From contig CAZJYI010000136.1 of NCBI GenBank assembly GCA_964550025.1, positions 1 to 30,293 of the forward strand: a stretch of 30,293 bases of DNA. Reading direction: 5' to 3'. The position numbers and the translations under genes were made by a program. The notes under the pieces are model-generated. The model was not told where the DNA came from. It worked only from the letters and a program-made list of their open reading frames with translations, and did not search any database. How positions within the stretch are numbered: the stretch's first letter is position 1; each line of letters starts with the position of its first letter. The DNA comes from CAZJYI01 sp964550025. Lineage in GTDB: Bacteria > Verrucomicrobiota > Kiritimatiellia > UBA8416 > CAYOBW01. Positions 1-10,300 of this stretch are shown piece by piece.

Positions 1-951
1 GCGGCGCGACATCCCGACTTCCGCCGCGATGTTGTCAACCGACAGGCTCTGCTCGAGGTGGTCCCACATGAAACGCAACGCGCGCGCGACGGCCGGATCG
101 CTCACGGCCAACACCTCCGTGCTGCGCCGCGCAACCACGCGCGCAGGTGGGATCATGACCGGCGCCGGCGACGCCGCTTCGCCGGCCATCAGGCGCCGCA
201 ACAGAAACGCCGCCTGCCGGCCCAGTTCTTCTTCGTTGACGTCAACGGACGACAGCACCACCGGCGACAGCTCGCAGATCAGCTCGTCGTTGCCGATGCC
301 CAGAAGGGCGACGTCTTCAGGAACGGTCAGGCCGGACCTCCGGCACATGGTGCAGAGCCTGGCCGCCATGCCGTCCCCGTAGGTGAGCACTCCAACCGGC
401 TTCGGCAACCCGTCCAGCCACTCGCCGACCTCCCCTACCCGCCGTTCGTACCGGGCTGCATTCGTTTCGTCGTCCAGCCCACCCGACTTAAGCTGATGGA
501 GGTGGCAGGTCAGGCCCAGGCCTTCCACTCGTTCGTGAAACCCTTCATACACGGTCTGGGCATCGGACCAGGGGTCGTGCCCCACGTAGGCCGCATCCTT
601 GAATCCACGCTCCGCGAAGTGCTCCGCCGCCAGCCGTCCCTGCGTCGCCTGGTCCGGCAGAACAGCCGGAAGCAGATCGTCCTCAGGATGGGGAAGCCTG
701 CCCAGCCGCACCGCCGGACATCCCATCTCCCGCAGCCGCTTCGCCAACGGATCCGGCGGCAGACAGCCGACGAGAGCCCCGCTCGGGGGGGGATCGGCGG
801 GGATGGAACCGCGCGTGAACCCGAGGTCCAGCAAGTCCCACTCCCACTTGCGCGCCAACTCGAGAATCGCGCGCAATGCATCGCGATGCACCACCGACAC
901 CACGACCAACGACCGCGCCCGGCGAACAACTCTGGGTTTGCGTGTTGCCAT
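1..951 (-). CDS. XylR-like transcriptional regulator, LacI-type sensor domain plus AraC helix-turn-helix (partial)
   Basis: This reading frame is open from an ATG at 951 to the window edge (317 codons, no stop), so the C-terminus is missing. The N-terminus (MATRKPRVVRR) has no signal peptide. Residues about 15-270 read as a periplasmic-binding-protein-like sugar sensor of the LacI/GalR type, with the typical GLTVPEDVALLGIGNDEL segment near residue 215 and the SSVDVNEEELGRQAA segment after it. From about residue 285 the AraC-type DNA-binding domain begins (ALRFMWDHLEQSLSVDNIAA, EVGMSRR), and the window cuts inside its first helix-turn-helix. The XylR family pairs these two parts and usually runs near 380-400 residues, so about 70 residues are probably missing. 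In that family a sugar ligand controls catabolic genes; the ligand here is unknown. It lies downstream of the two exported-protein genes on the same strand. A run of eight C (sense strand) occurs in the sensor domain at 785-792. Confidence 0.85.
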   Translation of the reverse strand, partial: MATRKPRVVRRARSLVVVSVVHRDALRAILELARKWEWDLLDLGFTRGSIPADPPPSGALVGCLPPDPLAKRLREMGCPAVRLGRLPHPEDDLLPAVLPDQATQGRLAAEHFAERGFKDAAYVGHDPWSDAQTVYEGFHERVEGLGLTCHLHQLKSGGLDDETNAARYERRVGEVGEWLDGLPKPVGVLTYGDGMAARLCTMCRRSGLTVPEDVALLGIGNDELICELSPVVLSSVDVNEEELGRQAAFLLRRLMAGEAASPAPVMIPPARVVARRSTEVLAVSDPAVARALRFMWDHLEQSLSVDNIAAEVGMSRR

Positions 952-1003
952 GCCGCATTGTGCGCCAAACACGCGCGAGGCGCAAGAGGGACCGGGAGGA
1001 TTT

Positions 1004-1079
1004 CGTGACACCATGACTTCGCGGCGCCCCGGGGAGCGAATCGCGTTCCCACCCGGCGTCACCGGATCACGAGGTCATG
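1004..1079 (-). repeat. Palindromic intergenic repeat, copy A (3' of the FN3-type gene)
   Basis: This segment between the regulator start and the stop of the upstream exported-protein gene closely resembles 4261-4337. Both contain GGGAGCG, then TCGCGTTCCCACCC and GGCGTCACCGG in the same order and orientation. The ends of copy A form a stem: 1012-1021 (CATGACTTCG) pairs with 1070-1079 (CGAGGTCATG) apart from one G-T wobble. Its position just after a stop codon fits a terminator or REP-like element; there is no clear T-run on either strand. Confidence 0.6.
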
Positions 1080-1088
1080 AAGACCATC

Positions 1089-4000
1089 TCATCTCACAAG
1101 GATCAGTAGTCCTCTTGAAGGAAGCGACACGTCGATGACCACTGCATCAATGTGGGCGGCATTGCCGATGTTGTCCGTCGCCCACAGCTCGAAGCCGTCG
1201 CCGCCCCCGACGGTGATGGGCCCCGTGAAGATGCGCTCGAAGTTGCCGTCGTGCGGGGTGCTTGCCGAGTCCGTCCATCTCAGGACCAGGTCGGCAACCG
1301 GGGCCGTGCCGTCGCTCTGCCGCACAATGGAATCCGTGGCCGCGCCCTCGGTGTACTGGTACGTGATGCCGTCGCGATTCCTCGTGTTCCACGTCGCGTA
1401 GACAGCGTTGATCACCGATGCGTCGGGGATGTCGACCCACGCTGACTCGAGATTGAAGGTGTACTTGACGCTCGGGACCGGCCCGTTCCCGTAGGTGAAG
1501 TACCCTCTCGCTTCTGCAATCGGCGTACCGTCCGGTTCCCAGTTCGACGTGCCGTCGACATTCTCGACACGGTCGTTCACCGTAGCGAATCCGTTGTCCG
1601 TCACGTGCGCGCTCCCGCCCCAGGTGGAATCCGCCGTCCAGACCGGCCCGCCGGTGACGCCCCCGGCGCCGAGGTACGGCACGTCAATGGCCACGAGCGC
1701 ACCGTCTACCGATCCCGAGACGACGTGCTCCGGCGTGAGCCACCTGGACTCCGGGTCAAAGGCGGACGTCGTCGCGTTGGTTTGACATGCCGCGAAGTCG
1801 GTAGCGCTGCCATTGACGGCGTTGCTCGCCGCGAGCCGATACGTGTAGGTAGTGGAAGGCGACAGTCCCACGTCCATGTGGGTCGTGACGTCGCCTCCGA
1901 GCGTGGCCACCACGCTGTAGGGCCCGCCGCTGCCGGCGTCGGAGCGCTGCAGAACGTAAGCGGTTTCCGTGGCAGCGTTGTCTGTCCAGGTCAGGGCGAC
2001 AGCGTTGAGCGAGGCGACCGCGTTCGTGAACGCCGGCGTCTGCGCCGCCGTGAGGGCCGTCGGGAAGACCGCGGCCGGCGACCAGCTATTGGTCGGGTAG
2101 GAGTTCGTTCCGTAGAAGCGCCATGTGTACTCCGTGTCCGCCAGCAGGTTCGTCGCCTCTCCGGTCACCACCCCGCCGGTCGCGCTGCCCAGGCTCTGCG
2201 AATACGTCCAATCGACAGTGTTGGACGTGCCCTGGTCCGACGTATCCCAGACGAGAACCAGCGCGTTCAGGTTGGTGTTCACCATCGCGTGCGGCCAGGC
2301 TGACGCGGCCGTGATGTTCGACGCGCCCATGAACCCCCAGAGGATCTGTCCGGCGGGGGGCGGCTCGGCGACCAGCATCACGTTGTCGTACAGGATGTTG
2401 TTGTGCCAGTCCCCCTTGTCCTTCCTGAGCTGGATGGCAATTCGCTGGCCCAGCAAGGCCGAATGGCTGCCGTCCGGGGTGAACACAACGCCGTTGGTTT
2501 CCGACATGTCGGTTGTGTTGATCTGCGGCCCGATCACCTGGGCCAGCTCGGTCGCCGCCCCACCGGCATCGATGGCCATGAGGCGCACGCGGTATGCCTG
2601 CGGTTGGCCGGCGCTCGTTGATGCCGCATTGAACGTCACCGTGTAGGTGTAGCCCAGCCGCAACGGCTCGTTGAGGGCCACCTCGGTCGTCGTCAGGCTC
2701 TGGTTCCTCTCGCCAATCGTACCGGGGGTGCCCACGTTGTCGAAGATCCACGCCGCCTGCGAACCGTACGGGGTGGTGAAACGATCGTTGTCTTCGTCCT
2801 CGAGGCCGTAGTACCCGCCACCGGGGCTCACCCAGCCGGGGGGCGCAAACGTGTTGTTGGGACCCTGCCCCGTGATATCCGGGTCCTCGAAACTGTCGTA
2901 GAAGATCATTCCCCCGGGCGCGCCGCTCACGGTCGCATTGGTCTCGCACGCCGCAAAGTCCGTACCGCTGCCGTTGGCGGCATTCGTCGCCGCCAGACGA
3001 TAGGTGTACGTTCCCGCCTGCAGCAAACCGGCATCCGTATACGACGTCGAATCCGCCGGCAAGGTGGCGAGCAGTGAGAAATCCACCCCGTTGGTCGAGC
3101 GCTGCAGGACGTAGTCCGTTTCGTTGGACGCGTTGTCGCGCCAGCCCAGCTCGATGGCGCTCCACCCCATGGCAACCGCACCGGTGAACACCGGCGTCTG
3201 CGCCGCCGTGAGCGCGGCGGCGAACGTGCCGGGCTGCGACCAGCCGTTGGTGGTGGCCGAGACCCCGTAAAAGCGCCAGGTGTACAGGGTGTCGGCCAAC
3301 AGGTTTGTCGCCTCGGCCGTCACCACCCCGGCCGTCGCAACGCCCAGCTCACGGGAATAGGCCCAGTCGGTCGTGTTGGACGTGCCCCGGTCCGACGCGT
3401 CCCAGACCAGGACCAGGTCGGACAGGTTCGTGTTGACGGTCGCATAGGCCTGAGCTGATGTTGCGGTGATGTTGGACACCCCCCGGTTGAGCCAGGTAAT
3501 CCTGCCCGCCACGGGCGCTTCGTAGACAATGTAGACCTCCGTGTAGGGAATGGCGTGCTGCTCGTCGGCATTTTCCCAGAGGAAGGACGTCGCGGTGTTG
3601 GCGCCGTTGGCAACTGACGATCCGTAGGAAAAGCCCTTTTTGTTGACGTGGCCGTTCCACGCCCAGGTGAAAACGCGATCGGCGTCGTTGCCGCCCCCGC
3701 TGTAGTCTCGCGTGTTCCCCCCCGTGTTCGTTCCCGTCTGCGCCCCCGCCAGCCCCGCCGGCGCATTGACACGCTCCACGGTCACACCGTACTGGCTGCT
3801 GTCGAACCGCCAGGTGAACGCGTTCCCGTTGCCCGTGAAGTCCCGCCAACGCACATCCTGGTAGGCGCCCGCTCCGTCCGGGGCGCTGGCGCGACTGAGG
3901 CGCATGGTCACGTTCGCCATGTTCCAGCCCGCCTGCGAAAGCAGGTCGTTGACGATCGCGTTGGAGTAGCACGCCGGGGAGAATGCGTTCGGTGTCCTCA

Positions 4001-4226
4001 AGTCCTGGCTGACGTCGTCCGCGGTGCCCTGGCCGTCCGCATCGAACTCCCAGCCCTCGCGCCCACGGCCGATGAGCAGCCAGCTCTGCCCGTCGTGTTC
4101 CTCGAAATAGGCGTCGAACGTCTGCCCGTCCGCGGTCAATGGATAGAGCTCGCCGGCCCGCATAGCGGCCGCTGTCAGTCCCAATACGATCGCGCCCGCG
4201 ATCGGTGCCCATGTGTGTCTTCTCAT
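1089..4226 (-). CDS. Exported FN3-repeat surface or secreted protein (1,045 aa)
   Basis: The start at 4226 (MRRHTWAPIAGAIVLGLTAA) is chosen because it begins a good Sec signal peptide (cleavage likely near residue 25) and has AAAGGGG nine bases upstream; an in-frame ATG at 4337 would put a 37-residue Arg-rich lead before it. Residues ~25-235 form an N-terminal domain with WLLIGRGREGWEF, which recalls bacterial fibrinogen-like C-terminal domains (tentative). Residues ~237-435 and ~625-823 are two copies of one ~195-residue unit with FN3-like segments (VLVWD-SD-GTSNT, YTWRFYG, TYTYRLAA). Between them, ~435-625, lies a carbohydrate-binding-like beta domain (FYDSFEDPDITGQGPNNTF). Residues ~824-1045 are a further beta-rich region ending in RGLLILVR. 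It shares FN3-type building blocks with the giant protein upstream on the same strand, so both probably act at the cell surface or outside. No PEP-CTERM, autotransporter barrel or LPXTG signal is visible. No enzymatic motif was recognised. Confidence 0.85.
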   Translation of the reverse strand: MRRHTWAPIAGAIVLGLTAAAMRAGELYPLTADGQTFDAYFEEHDGQSWLLIGRGREGWEFDADGQGTADDVSQDLRTPNAFSPACYSNAIVNDLLSQAGWNMANVTMRLSRASAPDGAGAYQDVRWRDFTGNGNAFTWRFDSSQYGVTVERVNAPAGLAGAQTGTNTGGNTRDYSGGGNDADRVFTWAWNGHVNKKGFSYGSSVANGANTATSFLWENADEQHAIPYTEVYIVYEAPVAGRITWLNRGVSNITATSAQAYATVNTNLSDLVLVWDASDRGTSNTTDWAYSRELGVATAGVVTAEATNLLADTLYTWRFYGVSATTNGWSQPGTFAAALTAAQTPVFTGAVAMGWSAIELGWRDNASNETDYVLQRSTNGVDFSLLATLPADSTSYTDAGLLQAGTYTYRLAATNAANGSGTDFAACETNATVSGAPGGMIFYDSFEDPDITGQGPNNTFAPPGWVSPGGGYYGLEDEDNDRFTTPYGSQAAWIFDNVGTPGTIGERNQSLTTTEVALNEPLRLGYTYTVTFNAASTSAGQPQAYRVRLMAIDAGGAATELAQVIGPQINTTDMSETNGVVFTPDGSHSALLGQRIAIQLRKDKGDWHNNILYDNVMLVAEPPPAGQILWGFMGASNITAASAWPHAMVNTNLNALVLVWDTSDQGTSNTVDWTYSQSLGSATGGVVTGEATNLLADTEYTWRFYGTNSYPTNSWSPAAVFPTALTAAQTPAFTNAVASLNAVALTWTDNAATETAYVLQRSDAGSGGPYSVVATLGGDVTTHMDVGLSPSTTYTYRLAASNAVNGSATDFAACQTNATTSAFDPESRWLTPEHVVSGSVDGALVAIDVPYLGAGGVTGGPVWTADSTWGGSAHVTDNGFATVNDRVENVDGTSNWEPDGTPIAEARGYFTYGNGPVPSVKYTFNLESAWVDIPDASVINAVYATWNTRNRDGITYQYTEGAATDSIVRQSDGTAPVADLVLRWTDSASTPHDGNFERIFTGPITVGGGDGFELWATDNIGNAAHIDAVVIDVSLPSRGLLILVR
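1757..3515 (-). repeat. Duplicated ~195-residue unit within the FN3-type gene
   Basis: Two copies of the same coding unit occupy about 2920-3515 (first in the protein) and 1757-2350 (second), separated by the SFEDP beta domain. Both contain the order SNITA-SA, VNTNL-LVLVWD, SD-GTSNT, TNLLADT-YTWRFYG, LTAAQTP-FT, YVLQRS and TYTYRLAA-NA-NGS-TDFAAC-TNAT. Boundaries are approximate. Confidence 0.75.
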
Positions 4227-4260
4227 CTCACCAGGCCCCTTTCTGATCAGGCGGTGACTT

Positions 4261-4337
4261 CGTGACTTCATGACCTCGTGACGCCCGGGGGAGCGTTTCG
4301 CGTTCCCACCCCGGGCGTCACCGGGTCGCAAAGTCAC
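4261..4337 (-). repeat. Palindromic intergenic repeat, copy B (3' of the giant gene)
   Basis: This is the second copy of the element at 1004-1079, in the same orientation, lying between the stop of the giant gene and the start of the FN3-type gene. It begins with short iterations of CGTGACTTC/CATGACCTC and contains a perfect 13-bp stem (listed separately). Confidence 0.6.
4278..4321 (-). terminator. Strong stem-loop between the giant gene and the FN3-type gene
   Basis: GTGACGCCCGGGG at 4278-4290 is the exact reverse complement of CCCCGGGCGTCAC at 4309-4321, leaving an 18-nt loop. It sits 69 bp past the stop of the giant gene. The stem is GC-rich but no U-run follows on the minus strand, so a transcript-stabilising or Rho-type role is as possible as intrinsic termination. 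Confidence 0.45.
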
Positions 4338-4342
4338 ATTAC

Positions 4343-4377
4343 CCCTGCACCCTGCACCCTGCCCCCTGCCCCCTGCT
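4343..4377 (-). repeat. Heptamer tandem repeat, five copies of CCCTGCN
   Basis: Five consecutive 7-bp units (CCCTGCA, CCCTGCA, CCCTGCC, CCCTGCC, CCCTGCT) occupy the 3' flank of the giant gene, 13 bp beyond its stop codon. The phase is exact across all five units. It is a short-sequence repeat of the kind found in intergenic DNA of several large bacterial genomes. Confidence 0.8.
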
Positions 4378-4389
4378 CCCCGACTCCCG

Positions 4390-7300
4390 TCACCTCACAA
4401 TCAACAGCGTACCTCGCCGCAGATCCAGCTCCAGGGCCTCTGTGCCGGAGATCTGGATCGAGGCCCGTTCCCCCAGGACACTGCCGGAGACGTCGCCTGC
4501 CGTACCGCTGCGGGCGATCTTCTTCCAGCCGTGACCGTGCGGACCGACCGGACCGACCGCCGTCCCCACCGGCCCGTCCAGCAGGGTCGCGATGGCGGGA
4601 TCGTTGGCCTTGAGACCGGAGAAGAAACTCAAGCCGTACCAGGCCGTGAGCTCCTCGTGCGTCAGCCCGCGGTTCCAGAAGGCGATGTCATCCATCTTGG
4701 CGCCGGAGTGACGGTCGATCGCCGGATTGTTGCCGGCGTTGTTGCTGTTGTCTCGCGCACCGATCACCATCATCGAGCCGGTGCTGTCGGAATCGTTGTC
4801 GGGTGACTGGACGCCCGTCCAGCGCAGGCTCAGCCGCTTGCTTGCGGCATCGCTGTCCGCGGTATAGAAACGGCGTACCGAGCGGAACGCGTTCTCCTTC
4901 GTGTAGCTCACCGCGATGAAGTACCACGGCCCGCCGTTGTTGTCGCCCGTGATGCCGACGTTACCGGAATGGACACTGTCGCTGACCCTCTGCAGCTGGG
5001 TGCGAAGCGAACTGCTGCTACCACTACGCCGGATCTCCCAGCCGTAGTTGTCGCCGTACTTGGAGATGTAGCAGTCCTCGTTGCCGTCGGGCCGTTCGCG
5101 GAACCAGCCGGCCACGGTGAACTGGTCGTTCGCGTCCAGGTCCGTGTGCGCGGCCGCACCGGCAAAGGTGTCCACCACGGTGTACCCGTTGCCGTTGGCG
5201 TCGAAGTAGTTCCCGACCGGACCGCCATCAGGGTCGCCCGGCAGATCGGTGTCCGGCCGCGTGCCGCCATTCTGGGTCGCGTCGTGGTCGCCCTTGCCGA
5301 AACCAGCATCGTCGGCAAGATCCAGGATGGTGTTCCCGGACACGTCGTCGTCGTCGAAGGTCCAGTGCCCCACCAGCGCGTCCCCGAAGGAGGCAAGGCC
5401 GCTCACCGTCACCGTGACGGTACCGGTGTCCGTGGACAGCGTGTTCCTGTTCCTGGCGGTGTAGTCAAACATCTGCACGCTCGTCTCGCCCGCGAGCAGG
5501 TCGCGCAGCAGCGGCGAGCCGGACGGATTGAACGTAAGCGACTGACCGCCGCCGTCGATCGCGACCGCTCCCTCGGCCGGTTGCGTTGTAGCGATGATCT
5601 CCAGATCACCGCTGCTGCCCAGCGCGCCGTCGACCTTGTCGTTCACCAGGACGGCAATCGAAACCGCCGTGCGCTCGTCGGTCGCCGCCACGTCATCGGA
5701 CGCCCCGTCGGGAAGCGACAACTGAAGCGCCTCGGTGGCCGTGATCTGCACCAGGGCATCGTCACCCGCCACGCTGCCGGAGATGTCGCCGGCCGTGCCG
5801 CTGGCGCTGACCTTCGCCCAGTTGTGACCGTGCGGTCCGACGTTGGTGACGGAGGTCCCGATCGACCCCTCTACCAGGGCCATGATGGCGGTGTTGGTGG
5901 CCTTGAGGCCTGAAAAGTAGCCCAGTCCGTACCACGCCGTCAGCTCCTCGAGGCTCAACCCGCGATTCCAGAAAGCGATGTCATCCATTTTGCTGCCGGA
6001 ATGCCGGTCGATCGAGGGACCGTTGAACGCGTTGTTGCTGTTGTCCCGCGCCCCCATCACCATCATCGAGCCGGTGCTGTCGGAGTCGTTGTCGGGCGAA
6101 TGGTACCCCGTCCAACGCAGGGCGAGCCGCTTGTTGGCGGCATCGCTGTCCGCGGTATAAAAGCGCCGCACCGACTGGATCTCGCTCTCCTTCGTGTAGC
6201 TCACCGCAAAGAAGTACCACGGCCCGCCGTTATTGTCGCTCGTGATGCCCACGGAGGAGGAACTGCCGGCGTTGCTGACCCTCTGGAGTTGGTGGCGCAC
6301 CGAGCTGCCGCTGCCGCTGCGCCGGATCTCCCAGCCGTAGTTGTCGCCGTACTTGGAAATGTAGCAATCCTCGTTGCCGTCGGGCCGTTCGCGGAACCAC
6401 CCGGCCACGGTGAACTGGTCGTTCGCGTCCAGGTCCGTGTGTGCGGCCGCACCGCCGAAGGTATCCACCACGGCGTAGTCATTTCCATTGGCGTCGAAGT
6501 AGTTGCCGGCCAGCCCCCCGTCGGGATCGCCCGGCAAGTCGCTCTTGGGCCGCAGACCGCCGTACAACGTGGCGTCGTGATCGCCCTTGCCGTACCCGGC
6601 GTCATCCGCGACGTCCAGGGCCAACTGCCCGGACACGTGCGCGTCGTCGAACGTCCAATGGCCCACCAGGCCGTCACCGAAGGAAGCCAGCCCGTTCACG
6701 GTCACCGTGACCGTGCCCGTGCCCTCGGTGAGCGTGTTGGTGTTCCGCGCGGTGTAGTCGAATGTCTGCACGCTCGTCTCTCCAGCCTGCAGGTCGTGCA
6801 GAACGGTCGAGCCCGTCGGATCGAAGGTGAGTGACATGCTGCCGCCGTCGATCGTCACCACACCCTCGGACGGCTGGGTTGTGCCGACAATCTCCAGCGC
6901 CCCGGAGCCGCCTGCCTCACCGTCGATCTTGTCGTTGTTGAGCACCCCGATCGAGATCGCCGTTTCGTCGTCGGTCGCCGCGGCGTCGTCGGCCACCACG
7001 TCCGGCAGGGAGATCAGCAGCGCTTCAGTCGCCGTGATCTGCACCAGGGCGTCTTCGCCGGCCACGCTGCCGGAGATGTCGCCCGCCGTGCCGTTGGTGC
7101 TGATCCTGGTCCAGTTGTGACCGTGTGGTCCGACAAAGGTCACCGACGTACCGACCTCACCATCGAGCAGCGTCGTGATGGCCGTGTCGGTGGCCTTCAG
7201 CCCGGAGAAGTAGCTCAGTCCGTACCAGGCCGCTACTTCCTCTATCGACAACCCGCGGTTCCAGATCGCGATGTCATCCATCTTCGCGCTGGCGGCCCGG

Positions 7301-10300
7301 CCGATGGAGGGCGCTGTCGTGTCGTTGTTGCTGGAGTCGTACGCGCCGAAGACCACCATCGAGCCGCAGGGCTCGACGTCGTTGTCGGGAGAGTGCGCGA
7401 CCGCGCCGCCGACCTGGTTCAGCCCCTTGTCCGTAGCGCCGGAATCCGCGGTGAAGAACCTGAGAGACGAGTTGTACTCGTGCTCCTTCGTGTACGTCAT
7501 GGCCAGGAAGTACCAGGGCCCGTCGTTCATGTCGTTGACAATGGTGAAGGGAGTCGTGTTGTCCGTACCGTCCGTGTAGCGAATGTCGCCGCGCACCTGG
7601 CTGGAACTGCCGTGTCGCCTCAAATCCCACCCGCGGCTGTTGCCGTCCTTGGACAGGTAGACGGCCTCGTTCTCGTCGCCCAGCTCGCGGAACCAGCCGG
7701 CCATGGTGAACTGGTCGTTGGCTTCGAGGTCACTGTGGGTCGCCCCGCCGCCGAAGGTGTCGACCACGCCATAGTCGTTCCCATTCGCGTCGAAGTAGTT
7801 GCCGACCGGACCGCCGTCGGGGTCGCCCGGCAGATCGCCGCTCGGCCGCGTGCCGCCGTAGAGGGTGGCGTCGTGATCGCCCTTGCCGAAGCCGGCGTCG
7901 TCGGCCAGGTCGTAGACCATCTGCCCGGAAACGTCCGCATCGTCAAAGGTCCAATGCGCCACCAGCGCGTCACTGAAGGAGGCCAGCCCGCTCACCGTCA
8001 CCGTGACCGTCCCGGTGCCCTCGGTGAGCGTGTTCGTATTCCTGGCCGTGTAGTCAAACGTCTGCACGCTGGTCTCGCCGGCCAGCAGACCGCGCAGGAC
8101 CGTCGACCCGGACGGATCGAAGGTGAGCGACTGACCACCGCCATCGACTGTGACCGCGCCTTCGGCCGGTTGAGTCGCTGCAACAATCGCCAGGGCACCG
8201 GACCCGCCCGTTCCGCCGTCGATCTTGTCGTTGTTGAGCACGGCAATCGAAACCGCCGTCCGCTCATCCGTCGCCGCGGTGTCGTCGGCCACCACGTCCG
8301 GGATGGAGAGCTGCAACGCCTCGGTCGCGGTGATCTGCACCAGCGCATCCTCGCCCGCTACGCTGCCGGAGATGTCGCCTGCCGTGCCGTTGGTGTTGAT
8401 CTTGGTCCAGTTGTGGTTGTGCGGCCCCACCCCGGTCACCACCGTCCCGGCCACGCCGTCCAGCAGCGTCGTGATGGCCGTGTCGGTGGCCTTGAGCCCG
8501 GAGAAATAGCTCAGCCCGTACCAGGCCGTGACTTCCTCCATGGAGAGCCCGCGATTCCAGATCGCGATGTCGTCCATCTTTGTATTGGACGTTCGGCCGA
8601 CGTTGTGAGGCGTCGAGTCGTTGTTGCTCGTGTCGTACGCACCGAACACCACCATTGAACCGCTGGGCGTGACATCATTGTCCGGAGAGTGAATGCGCAC
8701 GCCGCCGACCCGGCTCAGTCCCTTGTCGCCGACGTCGGAATCCGCGGCGAAGAGCCCGTGAGTCGAGTAGTCGTCCGTTTCCTTCGTGTACGTCATCGCC
8801 AGGAAGTACCACGGCCCGCCGTTGACGTCGCTCTCGATCGTGTAGTCGGCCGTATTGTCCGCACCGCTCGTCCCGCGCACGTGACCGCGGATCCAATCCG
8901 TCCAACCCGGACGCCTGAGATCCCAGCCACGACCACCGTCACCATACTTGGATATGTAGGGGTCCTCGTTGTTGTCGGGCTGTTCACGGAACCAGCCGGC
9001 CACGGTGAACTGTTCCCCGGCTTCGAGATCGCCGTGAGCGGCCGCGCCGCCGAAGCTGTTCACCACGCCGTAGTCGTTCCCGTTGGCATCGAAGTAGTTG
9101 CCGACGTGGCCGCCATCGGGATCGCCCGGCAGCTCGTCGCTCGGACGCGTGCCGCCGTACAGCGTCGCGTCGTGATCGCCCTTGCCGAAACCGCTGTCGT
9201 CGGCAATGTCGTAAACCGTCTGCCCCAAAGCGTCCGCGTCGTCAAAGGTCCAGTGGGCCACCAGCGCATCGCCGAAAGAGGGCAGCCCGTTCACGGTCAC
9301 CGTGACCGTGCCGGTGTCCGTGGCCAGCGTGTTCTTGTTCCTCGCGGTGTAGTCGAATGTCTGCACGCTCGTCTCGCCGACCAGCAGGTCGTGCAAGACC
9401 GTCGAACCAGAGGGATCGAAGGTAAGCGACTGCTCGCCGACGTCGACTGAGACCGCGCCCTCGGCCGGTTGGGTCGTCGCGATGACCTCAAGTCCCCCAC
9501 TGTTGCCGAGCACGCCGCCGATCTTGTCGTTCACCAGGACGGCAATCGAGATCGCGGTCTCTTCGTCAGTCGCGCCCTCGTCATCCGCCGCCGCATCCTG
9601 CAGAGACAACTGCAGCGCTTCGGTCGCCGTGATCTGCACCAGGGCATCGTCACCCGCCACACTGCCGGAGATATCACCCGGCGTACCGTTGGTACTGATC
9701 CTCGTCCAGTTGTGACCGTGCGGACCAACACCGGCAACCGACGTCCCGACGCCACCGTCCAGTAGCGTCGCAATGGCCGTGTTGGTGGCCTTGAGCCCGG
9801 AGAAGTAGCTCAGCCCATACCAGCCCGAGACCTCCTCCATCGACAGCCCGCGATTCCAGAACGCGATGTCGTCCATCTTGGCGCCCGAATGGCGGTCGAT
9901 GGCGGGCGGCGATGTGTCGTGGTGAGTGTTGTCACGCCCTCCGAATACGACCATCGAACCGGTGGCCGACGCGTCGTTGTCCGCCGAATGGGTGACCGCC
10001 CCGCCGCGCTGTCTGAGCACCTTGTTGGTCGCGCCGGAGTCGGCGGTATAGAACCGGTGTTTCGAATGGTACTCGGACTCCTTCGTGTAGGTCACGGCCA
10101 CGAAGTACCACGGACCGCCATTGACGTTGTTGGTGATCGTGTAGGCCGACGGATTATCCCCACCGCTGGTTCCGCGCAGATCGGTACGAATCGCGTCGCC
10201 GCTGCCGTTGCGCCGGATATCCCAGCCGTAGGTGTTGCCTTCCTTGGAAATGTACGCGTCCTCGTTACCGTCGGGCAGCTCGCGGAACCAACCGGCCACG

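Noticed and set aside
58..1008. 316-codon plus-strand frame at the left edge
   Set aside because: It is antisense to the XylR-like regulator, whose sensor and AraC motifs are convincing. The plus-strand product has no family features.
7117..8658. Long open frame on the plus strand opposite the LamG array (513 codons), and similar plus-strand frames at 13366-15201 and 15397-17049
   Set aside because: They lie entirely antisense to the repeat gene, are rich in Arg, Val, His and Gly, show no signal peptide or family motif, and exist because GC-rich codons of the minus-strand gene leave few stops on the other strand.
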